Shown: positions 16,622-26,752, numbered from the stretch's first letter. The stretch is DNA of 64,000 bases from an uncultured Paludibacter sp. (GCA_937897985.1 CALCBD010000048.1:1-64000), one strand, 5' to 3'. Notes: generated from the letters alone by a model not told the origin. Numbers and translations are program-made.

Positions 16622-17271
16622 TCAAAACTTTCCATCATTCGAATCATATCGCGGCGAACATAATCGAGCATGGGACTGATTGAATCTTTATTCGGAACAT
16701 TGTTGAAATACAATGCAGCCCGAAAGAAGTTTTTCGTGCTGTCGGTAAGTACAAACTGAACTGACGAAGCTGTATTTCCCCTGATGTCATAAAGAATTCC
16801 GTACACATTTTTATCACGGTTTTCATACACTTTTTCGTTGATACCATCAGCCTTTACCGCATGTTTGTAAACATAACGGCGCGAATCTTCCGAAAGCTGA
16901 TACAGATTTGATTTCACCTGCTTATAACTGCAATATATACTTGCATTCAGCAAAGGATATTGAATGTCAATCCAGTATTTTTCTCCGTTTTCGTTTCTTG
17001 AAACAATAGTTGCCGAGGATGATAAATCGAATTTGTAAGGTAATTGCAGAGTGTCGGCTGTTCGGTATTTATGTTCCGGTAAATCGACTCTGAAATATCC
17101 GTAAGGTTTGGGCATTCCGGATTCACTGCAAGCAGAAGTGAGCAAGATTAAAACGAAAAATAAGTATTTATTTATGTTTGCCAAAGTTATTTTTGATGAA
17201 TAAAATAAATGTATTTCACTTATAATCAATGTTTTGATATGTTTATTCTTCGTCATTTGCATTGTAATCAT
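16609..17271 (-). CDS. gldD: Gliding motility lipoprotein GldD
   Basis: A 220-residue lipoprotein: a hydrophobic segment YLFFVLILLTSAC ends in a lipobox (LTSAC). The mature part opens with PKPYGYFRVDLPEHKY, the family's hallmark. In Flavobacterium GldD is required for gliding; homologues persist in non-gliding Bacteroidota, where they may serve the type IX secretion or envelope machinery. The predicted N-terminus is unusually long (about 35 residues before the hydrophobic core), and a later start may be the true one. It overlaps gldE by 29 bases and the phosphopantetheinyl transferase by 13. Confidence 0.85.
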   Translation of the reverse strand: MITMQMTKNKHIKTLIISEIHLFYSSKITLANINKYLFFVLILLTSACSESGMPKPYGYFRVDLPEHKYRTADTLQLPYKFDLSSSATIVSRNENGEKYWIDIQYPLLNASIYCSYKQVKSNLYQLSEDSRRYVYKHAVKADGINEKVYENRDKNVYGILYDIRGNTASSVQFVLTDSTKNFFRAALYFNNVPNKDSISPMLDYVRRDMIRMMESFEWKK

Positions 17272-18640
17272 CCTTAATAAAAAGTTTTACTTTTTTAATC
17301 CGCCTATTGTCGGCCGATAAAATTTCAAATACATAACGTCCAAATCCGATTCTTTCATTTTTTTGAGGCATTTCGCCTTTGATTTCAAGTATCAGCCCGG
17401 CAAGAGTTTCAACTTCGTTAGTTATTTTTACAAAATCATTTTCTTCAATTTCTTCAATTTTAAAAAAGTCATTCAATTGAATTTTTGCTTCGAAAATAAA
17501 TGTATGATTGTCGATTTTTGTAAAAAGCTGTTCGTCTTCGTCATATTCATCGCTTATGTCGCCCACAATTTCCTCAAGAATATCTTCGAGAGTAACCAGC
17601 CCGGAAGTGCCCCCGTATTCATCAACTACGATGGCTAAATGTACCTTGTTTTGTTGAAATTCGCTTAATAAATCATCAATTTTCTTGGTTTCCGGAACAT
17701 AAAATGCCGGACGAATAAGGCTTTGCCAGCGAAAATTCGCAGGTTTGTCGATGTGTGGCAACAAATCCTTGGCATATAAAATTCCTTTAATATTATCTCT
17801 GTTGCCCGAATAAATGGGGATACGTGAATATCCGTATTTAATTATTGAACCAAGTAGCTGATTGTAAGGAGTTTTTATGTCAATGTCAATCATATCGACC
17901 CTTGACGTCATAATATCAATAACCTGTATATTCCCGAATTTAATAATTCCTTCGAGCATATCCGTATCTTCATCTTTACTGTTCGAAGTCAACTCAAGTG
18001 CATGCGATAATTCGTCCATCGAGATATTATTCCTGTTAATTTTCGACAGACGGTTATTTACTATTGATGTTGAATTGACCAGCAAACTGACAAAAGGACC
18101 GAAAATTCTTTCGAGGAAATAAATCACCTTTACAGTTCTTTGCGCGGTTAGTTTACTGAATTGTGAGGCATAAATTTTAGGAGTTATTTCGCCGAAAAGC
18201 AAAATCAGAAATGTAATGATGATGGTTTGAAAAATGAAACCCAGCAAAGGTGAATTTTCAAAACTTATCACCGAATTGGTAAAATAACTTAGTAAAATAA
18301 TCAGGGTTACGTTTACGAAGTTATTTCCAATCAAAACGGTGGCTAAAAGTCGTTGCGGATTTTCGATCATTTGAATTAGTCTGCGATCAGATTTTAGTTC
18401 GCTCGACTCTAATTCTTTTAATGTCTGCGGATCCAATGAGAAAAATGCAATTTCAGAAGCAGATATAACGGCTGAAATTCCTAAAAATAAAATGCTTGTT
18501 ATCAGGGCGATAATTGCTGAAATGCTGGCTGGGAAAAATGCAATTCCTGCAAAGCTGAAATATGTCGGGTCTGTTTCCAATGAAATAATAATTATCAGTT
18601 GTTTTTTAGTCGATTTTCGGTTGGCTTTAAAAAATATCAA
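17243..18640 (-). CDS. gldE: Gliding motility-associated membrane protein GldE (CNNM/CBS/CorC type)
   Basis: A membrane protein of up to 465 residues. Order of domains: CNNM transmembrane region (helices around residues 40-60, 100-125, 135-155) with GISAVISASEIAFFSL, two CBS domains (about 215-340, with SRVDMIDID and VDEYGGTSGLVTLEDILEE), then a CorC/HlyC transport-associated domain at the C-terminus. GldE works with GldD in Flavobacterium gliding; related proteins handle divalent cations. Neither possible start is ATG: TTG at 18640 or TTG at 18580; the latter gives LETDP..., closer to the usual family start. Adjacent gldD confirms the call. Confidence 0.85.
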   Translation of the reverse strand: MIFFKANRKSTKKQLIIIISLETDPTYFSFAGIAFFPASISAIIALITSILFLGISAVISASEIAFFSLDPQTLKELESSELKSDRRLIQMIENPQRLLATVLIGNNFVNVTLIILLSYFTNSVISFENSPLLGFIFQTIIITFLILLFGEITPKIYASQFSKLTAQRTVKVIYFLERIFGPFVSLLVNSTSIVNNRLSKINRNNISMDELSHALELTSNSKDEDTDMLEGIIKFGNIQVIDIMTSRVDMIDIDIKTPYNQLLGSIIKYGYSRIPIYSGNRDNIKGILYAKDLLPHIDKPANFRWQSLIRPAFYVPETKKIDDLLSEFQQNKVHLAIVVDEYGGTSGLVTLEDILEEIVGDISDEYDEDEQLFTKIDNHTFIFEAKIQLNDFFKIEEIEENDFVKITNEVETLAGLILEIKGEMPQKNERIGFGRYVFEILSADNRRIKKVKLFIKDDYNANDEE

Positions 18641-18710
18641 TAAAGTCCGTAATGTTCGACAAAATATTAATTTTCAAACAGATACATCTTATTATAGAGA
18701 TTGATTTTTT

Positions 18711-19094
18711 TTATTGCGTACGTACAGAAACAATGCTGTCGACTACAAATTTATTTACTCCGCGCCATGGCAAAGTACCGAAATATTCATGGTAATGCAG
18801 TTCAATTTCCTTCCCGCTGCAACGCATCAACGAATCGGCAACTTTTTTATCCTCTACAGAAAAGGAAAATTCGTAGGACTGAATCACGTTATTTCCCTGC
18901 GATCTGTATCCGCTTTGAATTAACTTGCCTTCGTAGGTTTTGAAAATGTAACCTTTATGAACAAAATAGTTTAGTTCACCGGCTTTCACGCCTTCTCCGA
19001 ATACGAAGTAATACCTGATGTACACAAACAAAGCAAAAATTAAAAGTAATGTGAATGAAATAATTGCTATTGTTTTCCTATATTTAACCTGCAT
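18711..19094 (-). CDS. Conserved small membrane-anchored protein, function unknown
   Basis: A 127-residue protein with one N-terminal membrane segment (about residues 9-28) and a periplasmic part of about 95 residues. The segment GELNYFVHKGYIFKTYEGKLIQSG and the HYHEYFGTLPWRG segment are conserved in a small Bacteroidota family that databases have sometimes mislabelled as 6-phosphogluconate dehydrogenase; there is no Rossmann fold here. It lies about 70 bases upstream of gldE on the same strand and may lead that operon. Confidence 0.75.
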   Translation of the reverse strand: MQVKYRKTIAIISFTLLLIFALFVYIRYYFVFGEGVKAGELNYFVHKGYIFKTYEGKLIQSGYRSQGNNVIQSYEFSFSVEDKKVADSLMRCSGKEIELHYHEYFGTLPWRGVNKFVVDSIVSVRTQ

Positions 19095-19272
19095 AAAGGG
19101 CGTTCAGATTTATAATTGACGCAAATATAACGATTTTTTTTTACAGGTTCAAAAAAAAAATAAAAAGAACCCATTTGTTCCCGAAAATGCCTAACTTTAC
19201 GGCATGAAACCGGGGTGATTTTTAGCCTGAAAGTTTTAAAAACAACGATATACTATTTAATTTCAATATATT

Positions 19273-20370
19273 ATGGAAGACAAATTAGTAACTCTTGCCA
19301 TTCGCACTTTTCACAGAGCGCAAATGATAAAATCCGTTTTAGAGCAAAATGGTATTGAAACGGTGATTCATAATCTGAATCTGGAACAGCCCGAACTTGC
19401 AGTAGGAGTAAGGGTGCGCATCAGGGAGTCTGATTTACCACGTGCCCTGAAGATTGTTGAAGACATGGAAAATGCCTGGGAAACAGAAAAGGTGAGCAAA
19501 AGCGGACAAAAAATTCTCGTTCCGATTGACTTTGCCGATCAGGTGGACAAAACAATTGATTTTGGTTTTCATTTTGCCAAAAAACACAACGCCGAAGTCG
19601 TGTTTTTGTACGTTTATTTCAGTCCGACCTTTACCATTTCGGCACATAATGATTTGAGTACCTACAGTATTGGCGACAGTGATTTGTTGCGTCGTGCCAT
19701 CGCTTCGGCCAATACCGACATTTCCAATCTGAACAGTTTACTAAAATCACGCATCGAAAAGGGTGAATTACCTTATGTCTCATTCAGTTTCGAACTGAAA
19801 GAGGGTGTGGCTGAAGATCAGATTATCGAATATTGCAAAAAAAACAATCCGATCATCGTGGTTATGGGAACTCACGGAAAACGTGTATCCAACGAGCTGA
19901 TTGGAAGTGTAACTGCCGAAGTCATTGAATCCACCACTTCACCGGTGTTTGCTGTACCCGTTCAGGCTCCGTTGAAGAATCCCGAACAAATCAAACGTGT
20001 GGCATTTCTGACCAACTTTGATCAGAAAGACCTGATTGCCATTGATAAAACCATTGAATTAATAAACCGGGGTGATCTTGAGATTTTCTTTATTCATGCT
20101 TCCGAAAAAAGCGAAACCTGGAGTGAAGTATTACTGGCAGGAATAAAAACCTATTTTTCATCGCATTATCCCGATATTAAAACCAATTATGCACTGATAG
20201 GAAACGATGAATCACCTGAATTTATTGACGACTATCTTCATAAAAAGAACATTGATTTACTGGCTTTTAACTCAAGGAGGCGAAATTTATTCTCACGACT
20301 TTTCAACACAGGCCTCGCCTACAAACTGGTGTTACACTCCGATACATTGTTGTTTGTAACACATGTGTAA
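19273..20370 (+). CDS. Universal stress protein with N-terminal DUF2007-like domain
   Basis: A 365-residue fusion. Residues 1-70 (AIRTFHRAQMIKSVLEQNGI... RVRIRESDLPRALKI) look like the DUF2007 putative signal-transducing domain. Residues about 78-220 form a full UspA domain starting KILVPIDFADQVDKTIDFG and ending with the nucleotide-loop pattern GTHGKRVSNELIGSVTAEVIESTTSPVFAVP. A second, weaker Usp domain follows (about 225-365) without a clear loop. Tandem Usp proteins bind ATP and respond to starvation or oxidative stress. It has a perfect terminator and is transcribed alone. Confidence 0.85.
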   Translation: MEDKLVTLAIRTFHRAQMIKSVLEQNGIETVIHNLNLEQPELAVGVRVRIRESDLPRALKIVEDMENAWETEKVSKSGQKILVPIDFADQVDKTIDFGFHFAKKHNAEVVFLYVYFSPTFTISAHNDLSTYSIGDSDLLRRAIASANTDISNLNSLLKSRIEKGELPYVSFSFELKEGVAEDQIIEYCKKNNPIIVVMGTHGKRVSNELIGSVTAEVIESTTSPVFAVPVQAPLKNPEQIKRVAFLTNFDQKDLIAIDKTIELINRGDLEIFFIHASEKSETWSEVLLAGIKTYFSSHYPDIKTNYALIGNDESPEFIDDYLHKKNIDLLAFNSRRRNLFSRLFNTGLAYKLVLHSDTLLFVTHV

Positions 20371-20389
20371 AAAATATATTTTTAAAAAA

Positions 20390-20424
20390 GGAAGAACCCG
20401 GCAGGAGTTTCTTCCTTTTTTTTT
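20390..20424 (+). terminator. Terminator after the stress-protein gene
   Basis: Stem GGAAGAA / TTCTTCC (7 bp, perfect) with a 12-base loop, followed by nine T. It ends transcription about 20 bases after the stop codon. Confidence 0.9.
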
Positions 20425-20614
20425 GTAATATTTCTTCATAGTGTACTTTGAAATTTACTAAATGCCTTAAAATTAGACTTTAAGTTTTGCCTGATTTAAA
20501 TTGACTGTAACAAAATCTTAAATTGCTATAACAGTTTTCATTATTCGTTTTTTTTTCCGAAATTTGCAGACTTAAAAATACGAAAAATAAAAGTAATTTT
20601 AAGATAACAAAAAG

Positions 20615-22222
20615 GTGAAAGATACAAAGTATATTTTCGTAACAGGTGGAGTAACTTCATCGTTAGGCAAGGGCATTATTGCAGCTTCATTGGGTAAATT
20701 ATTACAGGCCCGGGGTTTCAGAGTGACAAATCAAAAGTTGGATCCATACATCAATATCGATCCGGGCACATTAAATCCTTACGAACACGGTGAATGTTAT
20801 GTTACAGTTGATGGCCATGAAGCAGACCTCGATTTAGGACATTATGAGCGTTTTCTGGGTGTCGAAACTCATAAAGCCAACAATGTAACCACCGGACGAA
20901 TCTACCAAAACGTAATAAATAAAGAACGCAGAGGCGATTATCTTGGTAAAACTGTTCAGATTATTCCTCATATTACCGACGAAATCAAAAGGAATATCAA
21001 ACTTCTTGGCAGCAAAGGTGAATTTGATTTTGTAATAACTGAAATAGGTGGAACTGTAGGCGATATAGAGTCACTGCCTTACATCGAAAGTGTTCGTCAG
21101 TTGAAATGGGAACTCGGCAAAAACTGTCTGATAGTACATCTTACTTACGTTCCATATCTGGCTGCCGCAAAAGAACTAAAAACCAAACCCACACAGCATT
21201 CGGTGAAAGCTTTACAGGAACAGGGCGTCCAGGCCGATGTGCTTGTGCTTCGCACCGAACATAATATTTCGGCTGATATCCGCAAAAAAGTTGCCCTTTT
21301 TTGTAATGTTGAACAATCGGCGGTGATGCAATCTATCGATGTTCCTACTATTTACAGGGTTCCTTTGAATATGCAGCAGGAAAAATTAGACGAGGTGGTG
21401 CTGACAAAGATGGGCTTCGATTTGAATAATACTCCTGCAGCTGACATGGAAAAGTGGACCGCCTTCGTTGAAAAACTCGAAAATGCAACCGAAGAAGTGA
21501 AAATAGCCATAGTTGGTAAATATGTGCAACTACCTGATGCTTATAAGTCTATCACCGAGTCACTGCTTCATGCAAGTGCCTATAATAACAAAAAACTGAA
21601 ATTAGAATTAATTTTATCTGACAAACTGACAGATGAAAATGTATTCAAAAAACTGCAAAAAGTAGATGGCATTGTTGTTGCTCCCGGATTCGGCCAGCGC
21701 GGTATGGAAGGTAAATTTGCAGCTTTGAAATATGCCCGTGATAATAATGTGCCATGTCTGGGTATTTGTATGGGAATGCAAACCATGTCAATCGAATTTG
21801 CCCGTAATGTGTTGGGATACGAAGATGCCAACAGTACTGAAATTGATGCTACGACCACACACAATGTAGTTGACATCATGGAAGAACAGAAAAATATCCT
21901 TGATCTCGGTGGAAGTATGCGCCTCGGTGCTTACAAATGCCGGCTCAAAAAGGGATCTAAAGCATTTGGCATTTATAAAAAAGAAAATATCAGTGAACGT
22001 CACAGGCACCGTTACGAGTTTAACAATGCGTATAAACAGGAATTTGAAAATGCCGGGATGAACTGCAGTGGTATTAACGAAGAATCGGATCTGGTGGAAA
22101 TTATTGAGTTGACTTCTCACAAATGGTACATGGGAGTTCAGTTTCATCCCGAATACAGCAGTACGGTTGTTCACCCGCATCCTTTGTTTATCAGTTTTAT
22201 AAAAGCTGCTATCGAAAAGTAA
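20615..22222 (+). CDS. pyrG: CTP synthase
   Basis: A 535-residue enzyme that makes CTP from UTP, ATP and glutamine in the cytoplasm. The N-terminal amidoligase domain begins VTGGVTSSLGKGIIAASLG (residues about 10-28) and has the conserved QKLDPYINIDPG. The class I glutaminase domain at the C-terminus holds the Cys nucleophile in CLGICMGMQ and the HPEYSS histidine/glutamate. Length is normal. The start is GTG, preceded by AAAAAGG. It lies 45 bases before yidC on the same strand; the pair is common in this phylum. Confidence 0.97.
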   Translation: MKDTKYIFVTGGVTSSLGKGIIAASLGKLLQARGFRVTNQKLDPYINIDPGTLNPYEHGECYVTVDGHEADLDLGHYERFLGVETHKANNVTTGRIYQNVINKERRGDYLGKTVQIIPHITDEIKRNIKLLGSKGEFDFVITEIGGTVGDIESLPYIESVRQLKWELGKNCLIVHLTYVPYLAAAKELKTKPTQHSVKALQEQGVQADVLVLRTEHNISADIRKKVALFCNVEQSAVMQSIDVPTIYRVPLNMQQEKLDEVVLTKMGFDLNNTPAADMEKWTAFVEKLENATEEVKIAIVGKYVQLPDAYKSITESLLHASAYNNKKLKLELILSDKLTDENVFKKLQKVDGIVVAPGFGQRGMEGKFAALKYARDNNVPCLGICMGMQTMSIEFARNVLGYEDANSTEIDATTTHNVVDIMEEQKNILDLGGSMRLGAYKCRLKKGSKAFGIYKKENISERHRHRYEFNNAYKQEFENAGMNCSGINEESDLVEIIELTSHKWYMGVQFHPEYSSTVVHPHPLFISFIKAAIEK

Positions 22223-22267
22223 TTTAAAGTTGATTTTTAAAATATAATTATTGGAAATAAATTCAGA

Positions 22268-24181
22268 ATGGATAAAAACACAATCTACGGGTTCGTACTC
22301 ATCGCATTGATACTTGTCGGGTTTTCGGTATTGAACCGGCCCAATGAACAGGAACTTGCAAAACAAAAACGATACAACGATTCTATCGCTCTTGTGGAAC
22401 AAAACAAGATGGATGCAATTGCCGCGCAAAAGAAAAATGCGACTGACATTAAGCCTGATTCATTGAGCAATACTGATTCGACTTCGGTGGCTCAGTCGAA
22501 TGATGCCTTCGGTGCTTTCAGTGTCGCTGCTACTGGTGAGGAAAAATTTTATATACTTGAAAATGAGTTGGTAAAACTGAGAATAAGCAATAAGGGTGGC
22601 CGGGTTTATTCAGCTCAGCTCAAAAATTTTCAAACCCACGATTCTCTTCCGCTGGTGCTTTTCGACGGACAGGAAAGTAAACTCGGCTTTACAGTCGTTA
22701 CCAATAACAACAGGGTGGTTAATACCTCAGATTTGTATTTTGAACCAGTACAGCCGGTAAAAAAAGATGCAAAAGGTAATCAGGTTCTTACTCTGAGACT
22801 TAAAACTACCGGTGAAGCTTATATTGATTTCACCTACACACTGCCTTCGGACAATTATATGCTTGGTTTTGCCATCAAAGCCAATGCAATGAATACGGTA
22901 ATGCCTGCCGGAACCAACTTCCTGGAAATGCAATGGTATTCAAAAATACGTCAGCAGGAAAAGGGCAGAAATTTTGAGGACAGGTATTCGGGAATTGAAT
23001 ACAAATACGTGGCTGATGATGTCGAGAAATTGAGCGAATCAAAAGACGATGAAAAGAAACTTCCCAACAAAGTGAAATGGATCGCTTTTAAGGATCAGTT
23101 TTTCAGCAGTATCCTCATCGCCGGGGATGCTTTCACCTCAACTTCACTTAAAAGTAAAATGGAGGCTAAAAATTCAGGCTATCTGAAAACCTTCAATTCG
23201 GAAATGACAGTAGTTTTTGATCCGACCGGTAAAGCTCCCACCAATTTTAATTTCTTTTTCGGTCCCAATCAGTATAAAATTCTTTCAGCTTATGATAAGG
23301 GACTCAAGGGTGATGATAAATTGTTGTTACGTAGTATAATTCCTCTTGGATGGGGAATTTTTGGTTGGGTAAACAGATTTGCCATCATACCGATGTTCAA
23401 CTTTTTCAGCATGTTTATCAGCAATTTCGGACTTATTATATTGTTGATGACCATTGTAATTAAGCTGGTTCTGTATCCGCTCACTTATAAATCCTATGTG
23501 TCGAGCGCAAAAATGCGGGTACTTAAACCGGAAATTGATGAGATCAATGCACGTATACCGGCCGAAAAAGCTGCCGAAAGACAAAAAGCCACAATGGAGC
23601 TTTACAATAAAGTGGGTGTCAGTCCGATGAGTGGTTGTTTGCCTACATTGCTGCAAATGCCGATTCTGTTTGCAATGTTCAGCTTTTTCCCTGCTGCATT
23701 CGAGTTACGTCAGGTAAGTTTCCTCTGGGCAAAAGACCTTTCATCGTATGATGCCATTGTAAGCTGGAGTGGTAATATTCCTCTGGTAACCGAGTATTTC
23801 GGCAATCATATCAGCTTATTTACTTTATTGATGACCATCGCAACATTAATTTCAACCAAACTGAACATGGCCAATACGGCTACACCCGATCAGCCCGGTG
23901 CCGGTATGATGAAATGGATGATGTACTTAATGCCCATCATGTTTATGTTCATGTTCAATAACTATGCTTCTGGTTTAAGTTATTACTATTTTGTTTCTAC
24001 ATTAATTACTATTATACAGACTTATGCCATTCGTGCTACGGTTGACGAAAAGAAGCTGTTGGAACAATTACATGCCAAACGAAATATCAATGCGAAAAAA
24101 CCTGTTAAAAAAAGCGGTTTTATGGAAAGACTCGAAAAAATGCAGCGTGAACAGGAAAAAGCATTAAAAAACAGAAAATAA
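22268..24181 (+). CDS. yidC: Membrane protein insertase YidC
   Basis: A 637-residue YidC of the long Gram-negative type. It inserts and folds inner-membrane proteins with or without the Sec translocon. The first membrane helix is at residues about 6-22, a periplasmic beta-sandwich domain (about 80-350) follows, and the conserved insertase core with five helices (about 360-590) carries KLVLYPLTYKSYVSSAKMR and the MSGCLPTLLQMPILFAMF segment. The C-terminal tail is Lys-rich, suited to ribosome binding. It is followed by a strong terminator. Confidence 0.97.
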   Translation: MDKNTIYGFVLIALILVGFSVLNRPNEQELAKQKRYNDSIALVEQNKMDAIAAQKKNATDIKPDSLSNTDSTSVAQSNDAFGAFSVAATGEEKFYILENELVKLRISNKGGRVYSAQLKNFQTHDSLPLVLFDGQESKLGFTVVTNNNRVVNTSDLYFEPVQPVKKDAKGNQVLTLRLKTTGEAYIDFTYTLPSDNYMLGFAIKANAMNTVMPAGTNFLEMQWYSKIRQQEKGRNFEDRYSGIEYKYVADDVEKLSESKDDEKKLPNKVKWIAFKDQFFSSILIAGDAFTSTSLKSKMEAKNSGYLKTFNSEMTVVFDPTGKAPTNFNFFFGPNQYKILSAYDKGLKGDDKLLLRSIIPLGWGIFGWVNRFAIIPMFNFFSMFISNFGLIILLMTIVIKLVLYPLTYKSYVSSAKMRVLKPEIDEINARIPAEKAAERQKATMELYNKVGVSPMSGCLPTLLQMPILFAMFSFFPAAFELRQVSFLWAKDLSSYDAIVSWSGNIPLVTEYFGNHISLFTLLMTIATLISTKLNMANTATPDQPGAGMMKWMMYLMPIMFMFMFNNYASGLSYYYFVSTLITIIQTYAIRATVDEKKLLEQLHAKRNINAKKPVKKSGFMERLEKMQREQEKALKNRK

Positions 24182-24201
24182 CAAAGTCAATTTTTAAACA
24201 T

Positions 24202-24245
24202 AAAAGCGCAAAATCAAAGTTTCGGCTTTGTTATTTGCGCTTTTT
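24202..24245 (+). terminator. Terminator of pyrG-yidC
   Basis: Outer stem AAAAGCGCAAA / TTTGCGCTTTT (11 bp, perfect) with an inner AAAG/CTTT stem and a T-run that doubles as the right arm's tail. The gldB start codon follows only 14 bases later. Confidence 0.85.
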
Positions 24246-24258
24246 AGTTCTGTTCAAT

Positions 24259-25269
24259 ATGAAAAAATTTTTTTTGCCGGCGTTTATTTCATTTTTACTT
24301 ATTGGCCTTTTTTCGTGCAATAAGGATAAAAGATATGAACCGAAAACAACAGATAAAAGTATCAATGTCAGGATAATCCGTTTTGACAGGGATTTTTTAC
24401 ATCTCAATCAAAAAAACATTGTTCAATCGACCAGGAATCTGTATAAAAAATATCCCGAAATTATTAACATCTACACCAACGAAATTTTAGGTGTCAGTGC
24501 TACCGATACTTCCGGAGTTGCGAATTTGTTCAGCGAATTCCTTACCGATTCGGTTTTTGCCGGTGTCAATCAAAAAACACTTCAGGTTTTTGACGATGTC
24601 ACTTCTATCGAAAAAAGTCTTTCAGCTTCATTCAGCATTTTACATTCCTTTTTTCCTGAAATTAAACTGCCTGAGGTATTCTTTTATGTTTCAGGTTTTA
24701 ATCGGTCGGTATTGGTTGGCAGCAACACTATTGGTGTAGGTGCCGATTTGTTCCTTGGAAGCGACTACCAACGTTATCAGAATTTTACGTATCAGTATCT
24801 CATAAAAAACATGACGCCTCAGCAAATAACACCAGTCGTAATGAGCACTGTATTGTACAATAATTTTCCATTCGGGGAAAGCAATGAACGCCTGATAGAT
24901 AATATGCTCTACAGAGGCAAAATGATGTTTTTGCTTTCGAAATTAATGCCCGAAGAGCTGCCAAACACCATTATAGGATATGAAAAACGTGAATGGGAAT
25001 GGTGCAGAAAGTATGAAAAACAGGTATGGGAAACAATAATGGACAGAAATGATTTGTTTTCGACCGATATGACGCTCATTCATAAATACATGGATGAAGC
25101 ACCGTTTACGACTCCCGTATCACAGGAAGCCCCCGGCAGGCTTGGTACCTGGGTGGGCTGGCAAATCATCGAAAGTTATATGAAAAATAATAAAAGCGTG
25201 AGTCTTAAAGATTTGATGCTGAATAAAAATTATCAGCAGATATTTGAAAATTCAGGCTACAAACCCTGA
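24259..25269 (+). CDS. gldB: Gliding motility lipoprotein GldB
   Basis: A 336-residue lipoprotein: MKKFFLPAFISFLLIGLFSC gives the lipobox LFSC. The mature part carries VRIIRFDRDF at about residue 36, typical of GldB, and FSILHSFFPEIKLPEVFFYVSGFN further on. GldB is needed for gliding in Flavobacterium and persists in many Bacteroidota that do not glide. The upstream TTG start at 24235 was rejected because it lies inside the terminator hairpin. It stands alone between yidC and a convergent MATE exporter. Confidence 0.85.
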   Translation: MKKFFLPAFISFLLIGLFSCNKDKRYEPKTTDKSINVRIIRFDRDFLHLNQKNIVQSTRNLYKKYPEIINIYTNEILGVSATDTSGVANLFSEFLTDSVFAGVNQKTLQVFDDVTSIEKSLSASFSILHSFFPEIKLPEVFFYVSGFNRSVLVGSNTIGVGADLFLGSDYQRYQNFTYQYLIKNMTPQQITPVVMSTVLYNNFPFGESNERLIDNMLYRGKMMFLLSKLMPEELPNTIIGYEKREWEWCRKYEKQVWETIMDRNDLFSTDMTLIHKYMDEAPFTTPVSQEAPGRLGTWVGWQIIESYMKNNKSVSLKDLMLNKNYQQIFENSGYKP

Positions 25270-25288
25270 AGAAACCGGTAATATTAAT

Positions 25289-26611
25289 TTAAAATTTATT
25301 TTCTTTCCATCTGCCTTTCTTTAAATACAGGTAGCCGAGTCCGCCAATCAGTGTCCAGTACACAAATTCGGACATCCACACTGTTTCAACAGCTTGTCTG
25401 AAAACAATTGCTGTAAGGTAAACATAAGAGATATAGAAGCTTAATGTAAATAATTCCATGTAAAATGCAATTTTGGTACTGCCGGTTCCCGAAACTGCAT
25501 TGATGATAACATTGGCAACTGCAAAAAACACTACTGCAACTGAAACTACCCTTATGACAGGTATTGATGCCATCATTAACGAATAGTCATCAGTATAAAT
25601 ACGGGCAAAAAGCTGGGGAAAAATAAATCCGAACAAAACCAGTGGCGCCACAAGTATTAATGCTATCCGTATAATTTTATTGGTGGTTTTCATAATTTCA
25701 TTTGTCCTTCCGGCACCTATCATATTACTGACCAGAGTTCCGGCTGTTGTCGAAAGTGCCGAAGCGGGAATCATAAGTAATATATACATGCTTCGACCGA
25801 TATTGGTAACCGCCAGTGGTCTTTCTCCCATTCTTTCAATGAATATAAAGAAAAGAAACCAGGTGGAAATCGATATAAAAAACTGAAACATAATGAAAAT
25901 TGAAAGATTCAGGATTTGTCCGATAGCTTTAAAATCAACGCTCAATCTGTTGAAAATTCCGTATTTTTTAATATCGGTATATAAAAAGGTATGTAAAAAC
26001 AAATAGCCGAGAGTGACTGCTTCGGCAATGACCGATGCAATAGCAGCTCCTGCTATTCCTAATTGGGGAAAACCGTATTTGCCGAAAATCAGTAAATAAT
26101 CAAAAACAATATTGGTGATAGCTGTAATGATGGCCGAAGTGGTAAGTATTCTGGTTTCGGTGATTCCCACATAAAAACTGCGAAATACCACATTCAGAAA
26201 AACAAAGAAAAAGCCGTAGATCCGCCAATCAAGGTATTCCATTGTAGCAAGATAAATCTGATCGGAACTTACCAGCAGTTTCATCAAATGAGGTATGCCA
26301 ATGAGAGATGCAATAAATAGTATTAATGCAAAGAATCCGTTGAAAATAAGGCTGTTGTTGAAAATCGGTCCTATTTGAATATAGTTTTCCTCACCGTTTC
26401 GTCGTCCTATCAGAATTTGGGCACCCTGACTAAATCCAAAACCAACCATATAAACAGCAAAATAAAATACTCCGGCAATGGCCGAAGCTCCGAGAGCTAC
26501 TTCGCTTACACGACCAAGAAATGCGGTATCGGTTACATTGATTATATTTTGAGCTAAAAGGGTTAGAACAATAGGATACGAAATTTTGAGAATATTTTTG
26601 GCGGAATTCAC
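25289..26611 (-). CDS. MATE-family efflux transporter
   Basis: A 440-residue membrane protein with 12 predicted helices in two six-helix halves, the plan of the MATE (NorM/DinF) family, which exports organic cations or drugs using Na+ or H+. Recognisable pieces: TDTAFLGRVSEVALGASAIAG in helix 1-2 region and the matching second-half AGTLVSNMIGAGRTNE. The substrate cannot be predicted. It is transcribed towards gldB, with 19 bases between the stop codons. Confidence 0.9.
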   Translation of the reverse strand: MNSAKNILKISYPIVLTLLAQNIINVTDTAFLGRVSEVALGASAIAGVFYFAVYMVGFGFSQGAQILIGRRNGEENYIQIGPIFNNSLIFNGFFALILFIASLIGIPHLMKLLVSSDQIYLATMEYLDWRIYGFFFVFLNVVFRSFYVGITETRILTTSAIITAITNIVFDYLLIFGKYGFPQLGIAGAAIASVIAEAVTLGYLFLHTFLYTDIKKYGIFNRLSVDFKAIGQILNLSIFIMFQFFISISTWFLFFIFIERMGERPLAVTNIGRSMYILLMIPASALSTTAGTLVSNMIGAGRTNEIMKTTNKIIRIALILVAPLVLFGFIFPQLFARIYTDDYSLMMASIPVIRVVSVAVVFFAVANVIINAVSGTGSTKIAFYMELFTLSFYISYVYLTAIVFRQAVETVWMSEFVYWTLIGGLGYLYLKKGRWKENKF

Positions 26612-26752
26612 AATGATGTTTTTTTAAAAATTTGAAGTTTGAAGGATAAACGTCAAATCGGAGTAAGTTGTTTGCAAAGGTAAAAAAGAAATTTTACTTT
26701 CCGAAACAGATTTAAATTCGTTAACGACTGATGTATTATCCCCAAATGGTAC

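Noticed and set aside
24235..24258. Upstream TTG start for gldB
   Set aside because: It falls inside the yidC terminator hairpin; the lipoprotein signal starts at 24259.
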